Source: Lysobacter sp. Root690 (GTDB lineage: Bacteria > Pseudomonadota > Gammaproteobacteria > Xanthomonadales > Xanthomonadaceae). From it: a DNA stretch of 64,000 nt. Below are positions 16,657 to 25,184 of the stretch, one piece after another (positions within the stretch are counted from its first letter, which is position 1; each line of letters begins with the position of its first letter). Under the pieces are notes generated by a model. That model was not told the origin of the DNA and searched no databases. It saw only the letters and a program-made list of their open reading frames with translations. The position numbers and the translations under genes are program-made. Location of the stretch: the NCBI RefSeq assembly GCF_001427785.1, contig NZ_LMHM01000012.1, positions 494,445 to 558,444 on the forward strand, given 5' to 3'.

Positions 16657-16956
16657 GGATGCGACGTTGCGTTCGTACCGCAACATCGAGCTTTGCGTTC
16701 AAGCTCGTGGCCATGCACGGATGATTCATCATTTTCTACACCCAGGGATTTTCCCAGGTGGACAAGCCTTCGCGTTGTAACTAGCCTCGCAGAAAGGCGC
16801 CGGACGATAGCGGACCTAGCTACCGTTTCATCGATCCGCTCGAGGCATCGCATGCGCGAACGGAATTCGCACGGCGCCCGCGAGACCGCGGGCTTCCTGG
16901 CCGGTTCCCATCGGCTCATCCGGCGGCGCGGTTCCCTTTCGATGGAGCAATCAATC

Positions 16957-18555
16957 ATGGCCGATCCCCGCCAACCCTCGTTTCCGCCAGGTTACCTGCC
17001 GCACGGGTACGACAGCCGCGAGCAGCTGCTATTCGATCTCGCCCGCACCGATATCGTCTCGGCGATCACCAACGACAGCTTCACGCAGGACGAACGCGTG
17101 CAACTGGTGAAGGACTTGGCGCGTAAAGAACCGGGGATACTGTTCCCGCCCGAGAAATCCTTCATCGATTTCAGGAGCGACGAGCAGATCCGGATCGATC
17201 GCAACAACGTCGGCAAGGCGCTGGATGTGGCGATACGCGACCCATCGGTCGACTCGGACGACCTGCGGAAGATCGCCGCCGGCGGCGGCCCGAACGGCCA
17301 ACAGCGCTTGCTGTCGCTGTTGCAGGAAGGCGGTGGCGGCCCGGGCAGCGGCGTGGAGAAATACGCCGACGCGTTGTGGCAGAACAGAAGCGAGCCGGAC
17401 TATGGCAATGCCGCGGCGGTCGCGACGATCGCCTACATGTCCGATCCGAAATTGGGCGAGGGCAAGCTGGGCACGCCTGAAGAGCGGCGCCAAGCCTTCG
17501 AGGCCCTGGTCGCGTTCAACGAGCAGGCGCCGTACGCGAAGATGGACGAGCCCGAGGCCAGCCAGATGAAGCGCCAGGCGCTCGAGGCGGCGGCCACCTT
17601 GTTCGCGAAGCACGGTCCCGAACTGATCGATGCCTACACCACGGTGCCGGGCAGCACCACGCCGCTGGCCAAATTCCTCAGCCAGACGCTGTACAACCCC
17701 GATGGCAAGGACATGACAGTCCAGGTCAAGGGCGCCGACGGAACCACGGTCTCCAAGGACTTGCCCAGCGCGGTCGGCGATGTGCTCAAGCAGGCGGCCG
17801 CCGACCGCATCGCTGGCGCCGATGTGTCCGACCGGGTCGGACAGGACGGGCCGTCGCGCGAACAGGAGCGCGAGCTGACCAAGCTGGCGCGGTTGGGCGC
17901 GGCCGTCACCGGCGGCGCGTTGATGGCCTGGGATGCCTATAAAGACGAGATCCAGGCCAACGAGGAATCGCGCAAGGGCTTCATGGACTTGGTCGGCAAA
18001 GGCCTGGGCGTACTGCCCGGCGGCGGCGTAGTCCAGGAGATCGGCGAGGAGGCCACCAAGCGCGCGATCGACACGCTGAGCCATGCCTTCGTCAACAACC
18101 CCAATGCGCCCAACGTGGAGATCGCCGGTGCGTTGAACCGCTACTACGCCGGCCTGGTCGAGGACCTGGCCAACAAGCGCAATCAGGCCGGGCTCACCTC
18201 GGATACGTTCGGCAAGGCCTACGACCAGGAAATGAGCGGCATCGACAGGGATCGGAATATGGCGCGCGGCAAGAGCGCGGATGCCGCGACTCGCGGGATC
18301 GAAGCGCCGGCGCGGTTGGCCGAGCTGGATGCGGTCGACCGCCTGAGCGCGGCCATGCGCAACGGTGACCGCGGGGCCTATCGCCAGGATCTGGCCGCGC
18401 TGGCGGCGGCCGACGGCGGACAATTGCGCGAAGGCGCCTCGGCCACCATCGCCGAACACGACAGGCGCGCCAAAGAGCAAGCGACGCCCAACCCCGCGGA
18501 TCAGAATACGCAGGTCGCGCAAGCCGAGACCGCGCCTACGATCCGGCGCGCATGA
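16957..18555 (+). CDS. Large helical protein of unknown function
   Basis: 532 residues from the ATG at 16957 (TGGAG ribosome-binding site nine bases upstream; an in-frame ATG also lies at 16942). No signal peptide. The protein is almost wholly alpha-helical by composition. It has acidic helices at the N-terminus (FTQDERVQLVKDLARKEPG), a glycine-rich turn GGGGPGSGVEKYADA near residue 130, and a mildly hydrophobic glycine-rich segment (LVGKGLGVLPGGGVVQEIG) near residue 350. The tail is disordered and rich in Ala, Gln and Asn. Size, lack of signal and a flexible tail would fit a secreted effector or toxin delivered by a dedicated system, but I see no catalytic motif. It stands alone. Confidence 0.6.
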   Translation: MADPRQPSFPPGYLPHGYDSREQLLFDLARTDIVSAITNDSFTQDERVQLVKDLARKEPGILFPPEKSFIDFRSDEQIRIDRNNVGKALDVAIRDPSVDSDDLRKIAAGGGPNGQQRLLSLLQEGGGGPGSGVEKYADALWQNRSEPDYGNAAAVATIAYMSDPKLGEGKLGTPEERRQAFEALVAFNEQAPYAKMDEPEASQMKRQALEAAATLFAKHGPELIDAYTTVPGSTTPLAKFLSQTLYNPDGKDMTVQVKGADGTTVSKDLPSAVGDVLKQAAADRIAGADVSDRVGQDGPSREQERELTKLARLGAAVTGGALMAWDAYKDEIQANEESRKGFMDLVGKGLGVLPGGGVVQEIGEEATKRAIDTLSHAFVNNPNAPNVEIAGALNRYYAGLVEDLANKRNQAGLTSDTFGKAYDQEMSGIDRDRNMARGKSADAATRGIEAPARLAELDAVDRLSAAMRNGDRGAYRQDLAALAAADGGQLREGASATIAEHDRRAKEQATPNPADQNTQVAQAETAPTIRRA

Positions 18556-18895
18556 AACACGTTAATGCCGATGGCGCAGGCCGCAAGCGAGCGGCGGTGC
18601 AGGACGACCGCCGCCAGATTCGCGGACCGCGGTTGGAAGCCGGCTTCGACGATGCCATGCGTTCGACCTGGGCATCGTCGAAACCGGCGCGGAACATCGG
18701 CTTGGCTTCGAGCCGCATCGTTCTGTGAAGTTGTCGCGCATGATCGCGGCGACCTATCTGCGGCGGAAACCTTCAGGGCATGCCGGCGGCGCATGTGGAG
18801 CGAACGATTCCATCGCGGAATATTCCCTCGCATGCATGGAATTTCGAGCCCGGTGGTAGCGAGTTCGTCAAATCCCATCGTCAACCACGGCGCTC

Positions 18896-18960
18896 GAGTT
18901 GAGCCGCGAAGCGGCGTCGGCTTGGTGCTTCGATGGCATTGCACTAAAAGGGGTTTCGAA
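18896..18960 (-). repeat. Dispersed attC-like repeat
   Basis: AGTTGAGCCGCGAAGCGGCG then TCGGCTTGGTGCTTCGATGG. Upstream it has GTCAACCACGGCGCTCGAGT, a possible drifted right half of an attC site. The GTCCACTC tail is not clear. Confidence 0.55.
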
Positions 18961-19117
18961 CATGCGCACTGACTACGGTTTTCGCCAGTCGCATCGCACG
19001 GCAACGCCGTTTGCAAAGTCTGGCGAATAACCCGTCGACCCATACGATGACGCTTGAACGCGACGTGATTTATCGCGGGCGGATGAATTTTCAGCGCGCG
19101 GCGACGGTTTAAATAAA

Positions 19118-19130
19118 ATGAATAATTCAT
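19118..19130. promoter_or_regulatory. AT-rich palindrome upstream of the heme oxygenase gene
   Basis: ATGAAT-A-ATTCAT is a perfect six-base inverted repeat inside an AT-rich patch 83 bases before the TTG start. It could be an operator or part of the promoter for the photoreceptor operon. Supported only by symmetry and position. Confidence 0.35.
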
Positions 19131-19212
19131 AAAATGAACGCAATATTCGACGGCCCTGGCGCGCGAAAGTGAATTAAGTAAACTTGCACGCTTTCGCCTC
19201 GAACGAATCTGC

Positions 19213-19758
19213 TTGGACAAACTCCATCTCGGATTAAAAGCGGCAACCGCTGAGCAACACGAGCGCGTGGATGCGTTGATGGCCAACGGCCTCGCGGACC
19301 GCCGCATATACACACGTTACCTTCTCGGCATGCACCGCCTCGTCGAGGCGTTGGCGCACGCCCCCTCCGACGCCGCGGCGCGAGAGTCGTGGGCGATGTG
19401 GTTCGATCGGCAACGCTTGAAATTTCTGCGCGACGACCTCAGAAAACTCGATGCATCCATCGATTGCACTGATACGCGCTTGCCGTCGCCGACGTGGTGG
19501 ATGGGAGCGAATTACGTCCTGGAAGGCTCGGCGTTGGGCGCGCGCCTTCTGTTGCGCGATGCCGCTCGCATGCGCGAGAACGATCCGGGCATTCCACTGG
19601 AATTCTTGCAGCACCATGCGCAGCGGAGCGATCGCTGGCCGCGCTTCCTGATGGCGCTGGCAAGCGTGGACGGATCGATGCGCAGCGACGCGCAAGCCGG
19701 CGCTCGGCATGCGTTTGCGCTGGTGGAGCAAGCCCTGACTTGCGAGGAGACCGCATGA
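19213..19758 (+). CDS. bphO: Bacterial heme oxygenase (biliverdin-producing)
   Basis: 181 residues, normal for BphO-type enzymes. It opens with LHLGLKAATAEQHERVDALM, where His16 is the expected proximal heme ligand, and has the distal-helix region TWWMGANYVLEGSALGARLL with its flexible glycines. It opens heme to biliverdin, carbon monoxide and Fe(II) in the cytoplasm; biliverdin is the chromophore of the next protein. The start is TTG: no in-frame ATG precedes the first conserved helix. Its stop overlaps the start of the phytochrome gene by four bases (ATGA), so the two are translated together. Confidence 0.92.
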   Translation: MDKLHLGLKAATAEQHERVDALMANGLADRRIYTRYLLGMHRLVEALAHAPSDAAARESWAMWFDRQRLKFLRDDLRKLDASIDCTDTRLPSPTWWMGANYVLEGSALGARLLLRDAARMRENDPGIPLEFLQHHAQRSDRWPRFLMALASVDGSMRSDAQAGARHAFALVEQALTCEETA

Positions 19759-21458
19759 CCGACCCCAAACTTCAAGCCGCCTACGACGCCTGCGCGAAAG
19801 AGCCCATCCATTTGAGCGGCGCGATTCAGCCGCATGGCGTCCTGCTGGCGTACGCACCGCGCAGCGGCCGGATCGTGGCGGCGTCGACAAATGCCGAGGG
19901 CCTGTTCGGAACGACGGGCGAGGCGCTGCTTGGGCAGCCGATCGGGGAATTGTTCGACGCCCACGCGATGCACCTCATCCAATCGCATGCGATGGCGTCC
20001 CAGCCGGGCGATTTCCCGCGGCTGGCCGGCGTCATCAACGCCGGCGAATGGGGCGAGCTGCATCATCTGTCCGTGCACGTGTGGAACCAACTGATCCATA
20101 TCGAGCTGGAGCCGGTCGTGCGCGAACGGGAAGAGCCGGTCGACGCGCACGCGATGATCGCCAAGCTCGAAAGCGGAGAAAAGTCGGCGCCGTTTTTTCA
20201 GGCGGTGGCCGAACAGGTGCATGAACTGACCGGCTACGACCGGGTGATGGTTTACGTGTTCCGTCACGACCATTCCGGCGAAGTGGTGGCCGAGGCCTTG
20301 GGTGGCCAGCTGAGCTCTTACATGGGTCTGCGTTTTCCGGCATCGGACATTCCGCCGCAGGCGCGCGCCCTGTATCTGTCCAACCGCGTGCGCGTGATCC
20401 CCGACGTTGGATACACGCCGGTCCCGGTCGCGACCGCGCAAAGCGCCACGCCGCTGGACATGAGTTTCGACGTGCTGCGCAGCGTATCGCCGATCCACCT
20501 GCACTACCTGCGTAACATGGGCGTCAACGCGTCCATGTCCATCTCCATCATCGTCGATGGGCGCCTGTGGGGTCTGATCGCCTGCCACCACCATCAGCCC
20601 AAGCCGGTCAGCGCCCGGCAACGCATCGCCGCGGACGTGTTCGGCCGCTATGTGTCCCTGCTGTTGAGCACGCGCAACCTCAAGCAGATCGGAACCAGAG
20701 AAGCGCAGGCCCGCATGCATCGCGATCGCCTGGAGCGGTTGTTGTCGGACTCGTCCTCGCCGCTGGAGATACTGCGCCGCGAGTCGGCGGACGTGCTGGG
20801 CGCGTTGCCTGCGGACAGTTTCGCCCTGGTCGCCAAGGGCCAGGTCGTGCAAGGCGGCGCGGTTCTGGACGAACGCACGATCGAACAAGCCCTGGAGTGG
20901 GCTCGGTCTCACGCGTCGCATGCGGCGGAAGGCACCGTCGAGCGCGACGATTGGACTTCGGTAGAAGACGGCCCCGCCGGATTGTTCGCGATTGCGTTGA
21001 ATGGCGGATCGCTGGGATGGTTGTTGCTGTTCCGTCACGAGCAAGTCGAATACGTCCGCTGGGCCGGATCGCCGTCCGATGCCTATCAGCTCGATGCGGG
21101 CAGCCTGACGATCGGCCCGCGCACCAGCTTCGAGGAATGGAGCGAAACCGTGCGCGGCACGTCCGAGCCCTGGAGCGACGAGGATATCGAGCGGGTCGAG
21201 CGCATGCGTTTGCTGTTGCTTCGCGCCATGCATGCCGACGAAGACGCGATCAGTCCGCGCGTCGACCCCGCCGGCCGCCTGGTCCGGCTGGACGTCTACG
21301 GTCACCGCCGCCGCCTCAACCGAATGGCCAATCTGCTGGGCGATGCGGGAGATCATCTGGGCGTCGAGCAACGCCAGCGCTTCAACGATCTGCTCACCGA
21401 AATGGAATCGCTGTTGACGGCGTCGGCGCAGTCCGACCATCAACAGGCGACGGGGTGA
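19755..21458 (+). CDS. bphP: Bacteriophytochrome photosensory protein without a standard output domain
   Basis: 567 residues. Cys13 lies before the PAS domain in the biliverdin-attachment position (ACAKEPIHLSGAIQPHG). PAS spans about 15-120 and GAF about 135-310, with the DIP motif (PASDIPPQARALYL, Asp198), chromophore histidines His248 (SPIHLHYLRNMGV) and a CHHH cluster at 277-280. PHY spans about 325-490 with the tongue motif PRTSF at 455-459. After PHY only some 75 residues remain (residues 495-567), mostly charged helix (GHRRRLNRMANLL). There is no HisKA/HATPase, GGDEF or PAS9 output module, unlike usual red/far-red photoreceptors. It may signal by dimer rearrangement to a partner. Confidence 0.92.
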   Translation: MTDPKLQAAYDACAKEPIHLSGAIQPHGVLLAYAPRSGRIVAASTNAEGLFGTTGEALLGQPIGELFDAHAMHLIQSHAMASQPGDFPRLAGVINAGEWGELHHLSVHVWNQLIHIELEPVVREREEPVDAHAMIAKLESGEKSAPFFQAVAEQVHELTGYDRVMVYVFRHDHSGEVVAEALGGQLSSYMGLRFPASDIPPQARALYLSNRVRVIPDVGYTPVPVATAQSATPLDMSFDVLRSVSPIHLHYLRNMGVNASMSISIIVDGRLWGLIACHHHQPKPVSARQRIAADVFGRYVSLLLSTRNLKQIGTREAQARMHRDRLERLLSDSSSPLEILRRESADVLGALPADSFALVAKGQVVQGGAVLDERTIEQALEWARSHASHAAEGTVERDDWTSVEDGPAGLFAIALNGGSLGWLLLFRHEQVEYVRWAGSPSDAYQLDAGSLTIGPRTSFEEWSETVRGTSEPWSDEDIERVERMRLLLLRAMHADEDAISPRVDPAGRLVRLDVYGHRRRLNRMANLLGDAGDHLGVEQRQRFNDLLTEMESLLTASAQSDHQQATG

Positions 21459-21654
21459 TGGCAATAGCGATCCTGTCGGGCGCGCTGGTTGAGTCTGAGT
21501 CGAATCAGCTCATCGCCCAGGATCGAATTGACGACAATGCTCGTCGAGAAGACATGGCATGGAATACTTCAGCCGTGCAACCGCAAGCTGCTCATCCGCT
21601 GGCGATGGGTGCTCCATTTGGATATCGTCCACGAATAAATATTGGAAGAACGAT

Positions 21655-22152
21655 ATGTCTGTGTGGCATTGGCTTGCCATGGCTGCTTGTAGCGCCGTCC
21701 TGACAGCTTGCGGTGGAGCGGAAGAGCACAGGGCGACCGAGCCCGGCCCAGTCCTGATCGAGGTGCTCTTCTGCGACAGTCAGCACTACGGCGGTGTGCG
21801 CGGAACCAATGCGAGCGTCCTGGCGGTTTCGGAGTCGCAGTTCATGCCGACCCCGAGAGGCAAAGTGGAAATCACCTTCAAACTTCGCGGGAAATTGGTA
21901 GGAAAAGCTTGGGGCGATTTGCGACCCCAGTTTGGGACGAGGGACGAGTACCGGCAACCGGAGGTCATCGCGGTAGCATCCTCCGACGTCTCGGCCCCAA
22001 ACCGATCAGCGGAAGTGGACGAATGCCGGGTGACCGGCTACGAGAATGAATCAGGCGAGCCGGCCCCCTTCCGGGAAACGAGCCGCATCGCCTCGAACGC
22101 GGCTTTGGACGCATTGCGTGCCGCTGGCTGGAAAAGCGGTTCGGAAAAATAG
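21655..22152 (+). CDS. Lipoprotein of unknown function
   Basis: 165 residues. A lipoprotein signal (WLAMAACSAVLTACGG; lipobox LTAC) marks it for membrane anchoring. The body has a beta-rich VLIEVLFCDSQHYGG, FMPTPRGKVEITFKLRGKLV, and ends with a helical NAALDALRAAGWKSG. A GGAAGA ribosome-binding site precedes the ATG at 21655. Not recognised beyond this. It lies between the phytochrome operon and the first minus-strand cassette-like genes. Confidence 0.6.
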   Translation: MSVWHWLAMAACSAVLTACGGAEEHRATEPGPVLIEVLFCDSQHYGGVRGTNASVLAVSESQFMPTPRGKVEITFKLRGKLVGKAWGDLRPQFGTRDEYRQPEVIAVASSDVSAPNRSAEVDECRVTGYENESGEPAPFRETSRIASNAALDALRAAGWKSGSEK

Positions 22153-22507
22153 TCGGGTATGTTGGTGCGGGCGCTTTATCGCCGGGGCTAACGCAATCGC
22201 TTCGTCGATTCGGATGAGTCCGGATTCTTGCCGGAACACTGGCGGCCGATCTCAACTCGACCAAGACCAAGCACGATAATCGAAGAACTCTTCTCGGCCG
22301 AAGCCGGTTCGCGGCCCGCGCCGGGAGTAGCACAGGCGAAACTCCAGAGCATCAAGGAGAAAGCTACGCCTTTCAATCTTCCGATCTCTTTTAGTAGCGG
22401 CGACGCATGCAAACAAGGTTCGTCCCGCAAGATTCTTTCCGGCGATCCCCGGCCAACGGGGCCGAGCCGCGAAGCGGCTCGGCTGGAGAATCTATTTGTC
22501 GAGCACT
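22153..22507. other. Interval with a possible lipoprotein fragment and a repeat
   Basis: No firm gene. On the minus strand a TTG at 22376 opens a 62-codon frame to 22188 beginning LKGVAFSLMLWSFACATPG, which looks like a lipoprotein signal but has no recognisable body; it may be the stump of a broken cassette gene. A compact repeat copy lies at 22461-22486. Confidence 0.3.
22461..22486 (-). repeat. Dispersed attC-like repeat, short form
   Basis: GCCGAGCCGCGAAGCGGCTC then GGCT, an almost perfect palindrome. It lies 22 bases past the stop of the minus-strand gene 22508-23038, on its 3' side, as an attC would. Confidence 0.6.
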
Positions 22508-23038
22508 TCAGGGCACGTGAGAGGATCGTGATCCGACCACGAACACCAGCCAAGCTCCGTCAACGCGGGTGACTGGAGTGACCACGATGCCGCATTCCCC
22601 GATACTTGCGCGTTCGTAGCTCGGAAGGGCTTGAAGGTAGCCCCGTTCGCCTCTGGCGGAGACGGATGAGTCCGCCAAGGCGATCAGCACTCTGTTCCCG
22701 CCGTCTCCACGGTCCGACGTCCCTGTCACTGCCTCGTACTGACATAAGGGAAAACCAAATCCCTCGCGCACCGCGAACATGGAGCGGCTCTCATCGAGCC
22801 AGACAAGACTGGAAGATCCGGGTATCTGCAACGCGTTGAACGCATCGAGCGCTCGATCCGCTTTGCCAAGCATCTCGTCGTCGAGCTGCAAAGACCGCGC
22901 CAACAGCCCGTCGCTGAATGACGATTCTTCGGGGCCGGCCGAAGGGCTCGCTTCTCGCAGATGTGCAGGCGCGTGCATGCAACCGGCGACAACGCTTGTC
23001 ACAAGCAATATCGGCAACCGGAATGTAGATTTAATCAT
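22508..23038 (-). CDS. Putative lipoprotein, cassette-like
   Basis: 176 residues. The signal peptide ends at SVVAGCMHAP, a good lipobox. A helical segment (QLDDEMLGKADRALDAFNAL) follows, then a beta-rich domain with SRSMFAVREGFGFPLCQYE and ECGIVVTPVTRVDGAWLVFV at the C-terminus. The ATG at 23038 begins the signal; upstream codons run into a repeat. It sits between two repeat copies with the same polarity as its neighbours. No known family recognised. Confidence 0.6.
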   Translation of the reverse strand: MIKSTFRLPILLVTSVVAGCMHAPAHLREASPSAGPEESSFSDGLLARSLQLDDEMLGKADRALDAFNALQIPGSSSLVWLDESRSMFAVREGFGFPLCQYEAVTGTSDRGDGGNRVLIALADSSVSARGERGYLQALPSYERASIGECGIVVTPVTRVDGAWLVFVVGSRSSHVP

Positions 23039-23088
23039 GCGTATTCGTGCGGGCCGAATTTTTTGGGAAGCAATATATGAGGTGCGTT

Positions 23089-23120
23089 GCCGAGCAGCGA
23101 AGCGGCTTCGGCATGAACTA
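23089..23120 (-). repeat. Dispersed attC-like repeat between two minus-strand genes
   Basis: GCCGAGCAGCGAAGCGGCTT then CGGCATGAACTA. It starts at the TAG stop codon of gene 23118-23408 and ends about 50 bases before the start of gene 22508-23038, exactly the place of an attC site between cassettes. The outer cores are not well preserved. Confidence 0.6.
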
Positions 23121-23408
23121 AGGATCGGATATCGCATCCGGCACTGTCAGCACGGACTCCACCGTGAAGCTGATAGTTGAATCCTCGATGGGCAAACAAG
23201 CGCAAATGGCATCGGAGAACTCATCAAGGAGCGCGAGCCCCGTCGAGTCGTAGTCGTTGCGTGCCTGCAACAAGATGCGGCTGCCATTCCAGTGACAGCT
23301 CACAGTCGAATGCCAAGGCCGCTCGGCGAACTCCGCCAAAATATCGCTGACGCCAGCTAAGGCAACTTGTTCGGAGACGCCCGCGCAGGAAACTACGATC
23401 TCAAACAT
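23118..23408 (-). CDS. Small cytoplasmic hypothetical protein, duplicated cassette (intact copy)
   Basis: 96 residues without signal peptide. It starts MFEIVVSCAGVSEQVALAG; the middle is ILLQARNDYDSTGLALLDEF and the end TISFTVESVLTVPDAIS. It may be a single alpha/beta domain; family unknown. A close second copy with a 7-base deletion lies at 62696-62979. Both copies are followed directly by the repeat on the 3' side and preceded by another copy on the 5' side, so the whole cassette unit seems to have been duplicated or captured twice. Confidence 0.65.
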   Translation of the reverse strand: MFEIVVSCAGVSEQVALAGVSDILAEFAERPWHSTVSCHWNGSRILLQARNDYDSTGLALLDEFSDAICACLPIEDSTISFTVESVLTVPDAISDP

Positions 23409-23431
23409 TTGGCGCCCCAGCTAATGAATGA

Positions 23432-23525
23432 GCCGAGCCGCGAAGCGGCCTCGGTCCGGTACATTGAAAGCTATAACGCCTCATCGGTGACTTTGAAAGT
23501 CCACTCTGACCCCTGTTCTACCTTT
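23432..23525 (-). repeat. Dispersed attC-like repeat, long form
   Basis: GCCGAGCCGCGAAGCGGCCT then CGGTCCGGTACATTG, ending with the tail AAAGTCCACTCTGACCCCTG and TTCTACC. It lies between the genes 23118-23408 and 23609-24025. Confidence 0.65.
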
Positions 23526-23608
23526 TCCTAGGCCCGGGTTGAGCATAGAGGCAGGCGCCTGGAACCGCATGCAGTTTTGTTCGGCCAAGGCTCTAGGATC
23601 AAGGCAGC

Positions 23609-24025
23609 TCAGCCTCGCTGCTTTAAATTAGCCTCCAGGGCGGCCAGTGCAAGTAGATAAGGACGAGTAGCCGTTGGGCGAAGGCCCTCGATCCATGCGA
23701 TCAGAGTCGGCTTATGGGCGTGGATGAGTGGGTCGTTGAATATGATGGAATTAATCGATTCCAGCGCCGCCTCCGCTACCTCGTTGCCGTGGCCTACCGC
23801 AGTCTTCATCAGCCAGTCGAGCGAGTCCTTCGTCGGTATATCGCCTAATGCTTCGGCGCATCGGACGAGCCAGTCCGTCGATCGGCTGGCTGTCGCGCCT
23901 TCGAGTTCGATCCAGTCCCGTGCCTTGAAGGCGCGCAGGATATCGACGCAATCATTGATTCCTAGCTCGGACCAATAGCCTAGGTTGGCGTCTTTATTTA
24001 GTTCGACATCGAGTTGGCTAAACAT
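23609..24025 (-). CDS. Hypothetical helical (HEAT-like) protein, cassette-like
   Basis: 138 residues, no signal peptide, nearly all helix. The segments WLVRCAEALGDIPTKDSLD, LMKTAVGHGNEVAEAALES and PYLLALAALEANLKQRG read like stacked HEAT-type helix pairs with conserved aspartates. Lower GC than its neighbours and its position between repeats suggest a captured cassette. Such small helical proteins are often immunity proteins, but there is no toxin partner to support that here. Confidence 0.55.
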   Translation of the reverse strand: MFSQLDVELNKDANLGYWSELGINDCVDILRAFKARDWIELEGATASRSTDWLVRCAEALGDIPTKDSLDWLMKTAVGHGNEVAEAALESINSIIFNDPLIHAHKPTLIAWIEGLRPTATRPYLLALAALEANLKQRG

Positions 24026-24530
24026 AGAATGGATGTTGGACCTGTCGTGATGGATAGCGCTAGCGGCGCGACGTCCTGGTGTGAGTCAGAGGCTGGCTAG
24101 ATCTCAGACGCGTTGGGTCCATCGAATTCCGCAGACGACCTCGTCGGCCTAGGCTGAGCGGCGAACCGGTTTGGGTCGAATGCTTTGTCCGCTATGGCGG
24201 AATAGGAGCAGGCATGAGAGTCCACTTTTACTCTCGCTTTCGACTCAATTCCCTTCAATGCGTCTGAGGTCTGGATTTTCGCACTGACGTGGCTCGGTAT
24301 CCGGCAGCGGGTTACGGAGATCAGCCGACATGGGCAAGGTTATTCATCTGAAGGCTATTGGTTATGACGGCTTACGCTCGGGTCGAGCCGCGAAGCGGCC
24401 TCGGCTTGGTAGTTCGCCCGATATAGCTTCGGGGTCAGGCATTTGAAAGTCCACTCTGATCCCTGTTCTACCCATGCGGGAACTCGCCACTGTAAACTTC
24501 GGCGCTTCCTTCCTGAGCGGGTAGCGCGCC
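24026..24530. other. Gene-free interval with two repeat copies
   Basis: No supported gene. A strongly degenerate copy at about 24148-24235 (GGCTGAGCGGCGAACCGGTT, later GAGAGTCCACTTTTACTCTC) is followed by a better one at 24380-24476 (GTCGAGCCGCGAAGCGGCCT, tail AAAGTCCACTCTGATCCCTG). Confidence 0.5.
24380..24476 (-). repeat. Dispersed attC-like repeat, long form
   Basis: The head GTCGAGCCGCGAAGCGGCCT is followed by CGGCTTGGTAGTTCG and the tail AAAGTCCACTCTGATCCCTG. It lies just upstream of the broken pentapeptide gene. Confidence 0.65.
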
Positions 24531-25184
24531 GTGGACTCAAGAAAAGAACTCGCCGCGTTGTGCGCGCGCTGGGAGGCGCAGGGCGCGTTGCAGGCGGCAG
24601 ACCGGGCGTTCAAGCGCATGGACCCGGTGGCGGCTTATCAGGGCAGGCCGCCACCGTTTCCGCTGGTATCGCCGTTTGGCGAGCATGAAGGACGACTGGA
24701 CTTCCGTTGCCTGCCGTTGGGCGAGATCCCGGCCTATCGCACTTTCGAACGCGTGGACCTGACCGGCGCCACCGATGCATGACGTGGTCAGTTGGGACAG
24801 GCGACCTGGGTCGACTGCTTGTTCGACCGCGTCGCGATGGAGACCAACTGCGGCAAGTCATTCGTGCGCTGCAGGTTCCACCGCGCCAAACTGTCGCATT
24901 CCTCGCTGGCCGGCGAATTCATCGCTTGCGACTTCACCGGCGCGGACCTGTCCCACACGCGCGCCGCCGAAGTGCGATTCACGGATTGCCGCTTCGATGC
25001 GGCCAATTTGGTAGACGCATCTTGGCTCCGTACCCATTTCGTGAATTGTTCTTTCACCGATGCGAAGATCGGCAACGCAGCTTGGGCCCATGCGCGGTTT
25101 GTGGGCGTCAGGCCGAATGATGAGCAACTGGCTTCGGCGATGGCGCCGCATGCCGTATTTGTCGACGGATTGGATGAAGAATAG
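24531..25184 (+). pseudogene. Pentapeptide-repeat protein interrupted by an in-frame TGA
   Basis: One frame codes for about 217 residues but is cut by TGA at 24780-24782 after LTGATDA; it resumes as GQLGQATWVDCLFDRV without a frame change. The second half has the A(D/N)LXX pattern of pentapeptide-repeat proteins (CRFHRAKLSHSSLAG, CDFTGADLSHTRAAE, CRFDAANLVDASW, CSFTDAKIGNAAW), which fold as a right-handed square beta-helix. A single CGA-to-TGA change would explain the stop. The C-terminal part could still be made from TTG at 24792. Function of the family varies widely; none is assigned. Confidence 0.65.

Larger units (their letters stand above)
16328..16956. other. Gene-free interval with repeats
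   Basis: 629 bases with no supported gene. It holds one degenerate long-form repeat (about 16436-16528) and a pentanucleotide tandem repeat (16627-16656), and ends with the leader of the 532-residue protein gene. Confidence 0.5.
18556..19212. other. Gene-free interval upstream of the heme oxygenase gene
   Basis: 657 bases, no supported gene. It contains one repeat copy (from 18896) and, in its last 120 bases, an AT-rich stretch unlike the surroundings that probably carries the bphO-bphP promoter. Confidence 0.5.

Noticed and set aside
22188-22376. Minus-strand 62-codon frame with a lipoprotein-like start
   Set aside because: TTG start, no recognisable mature domain and short length; noted only as a possible stump of a cassette gene.
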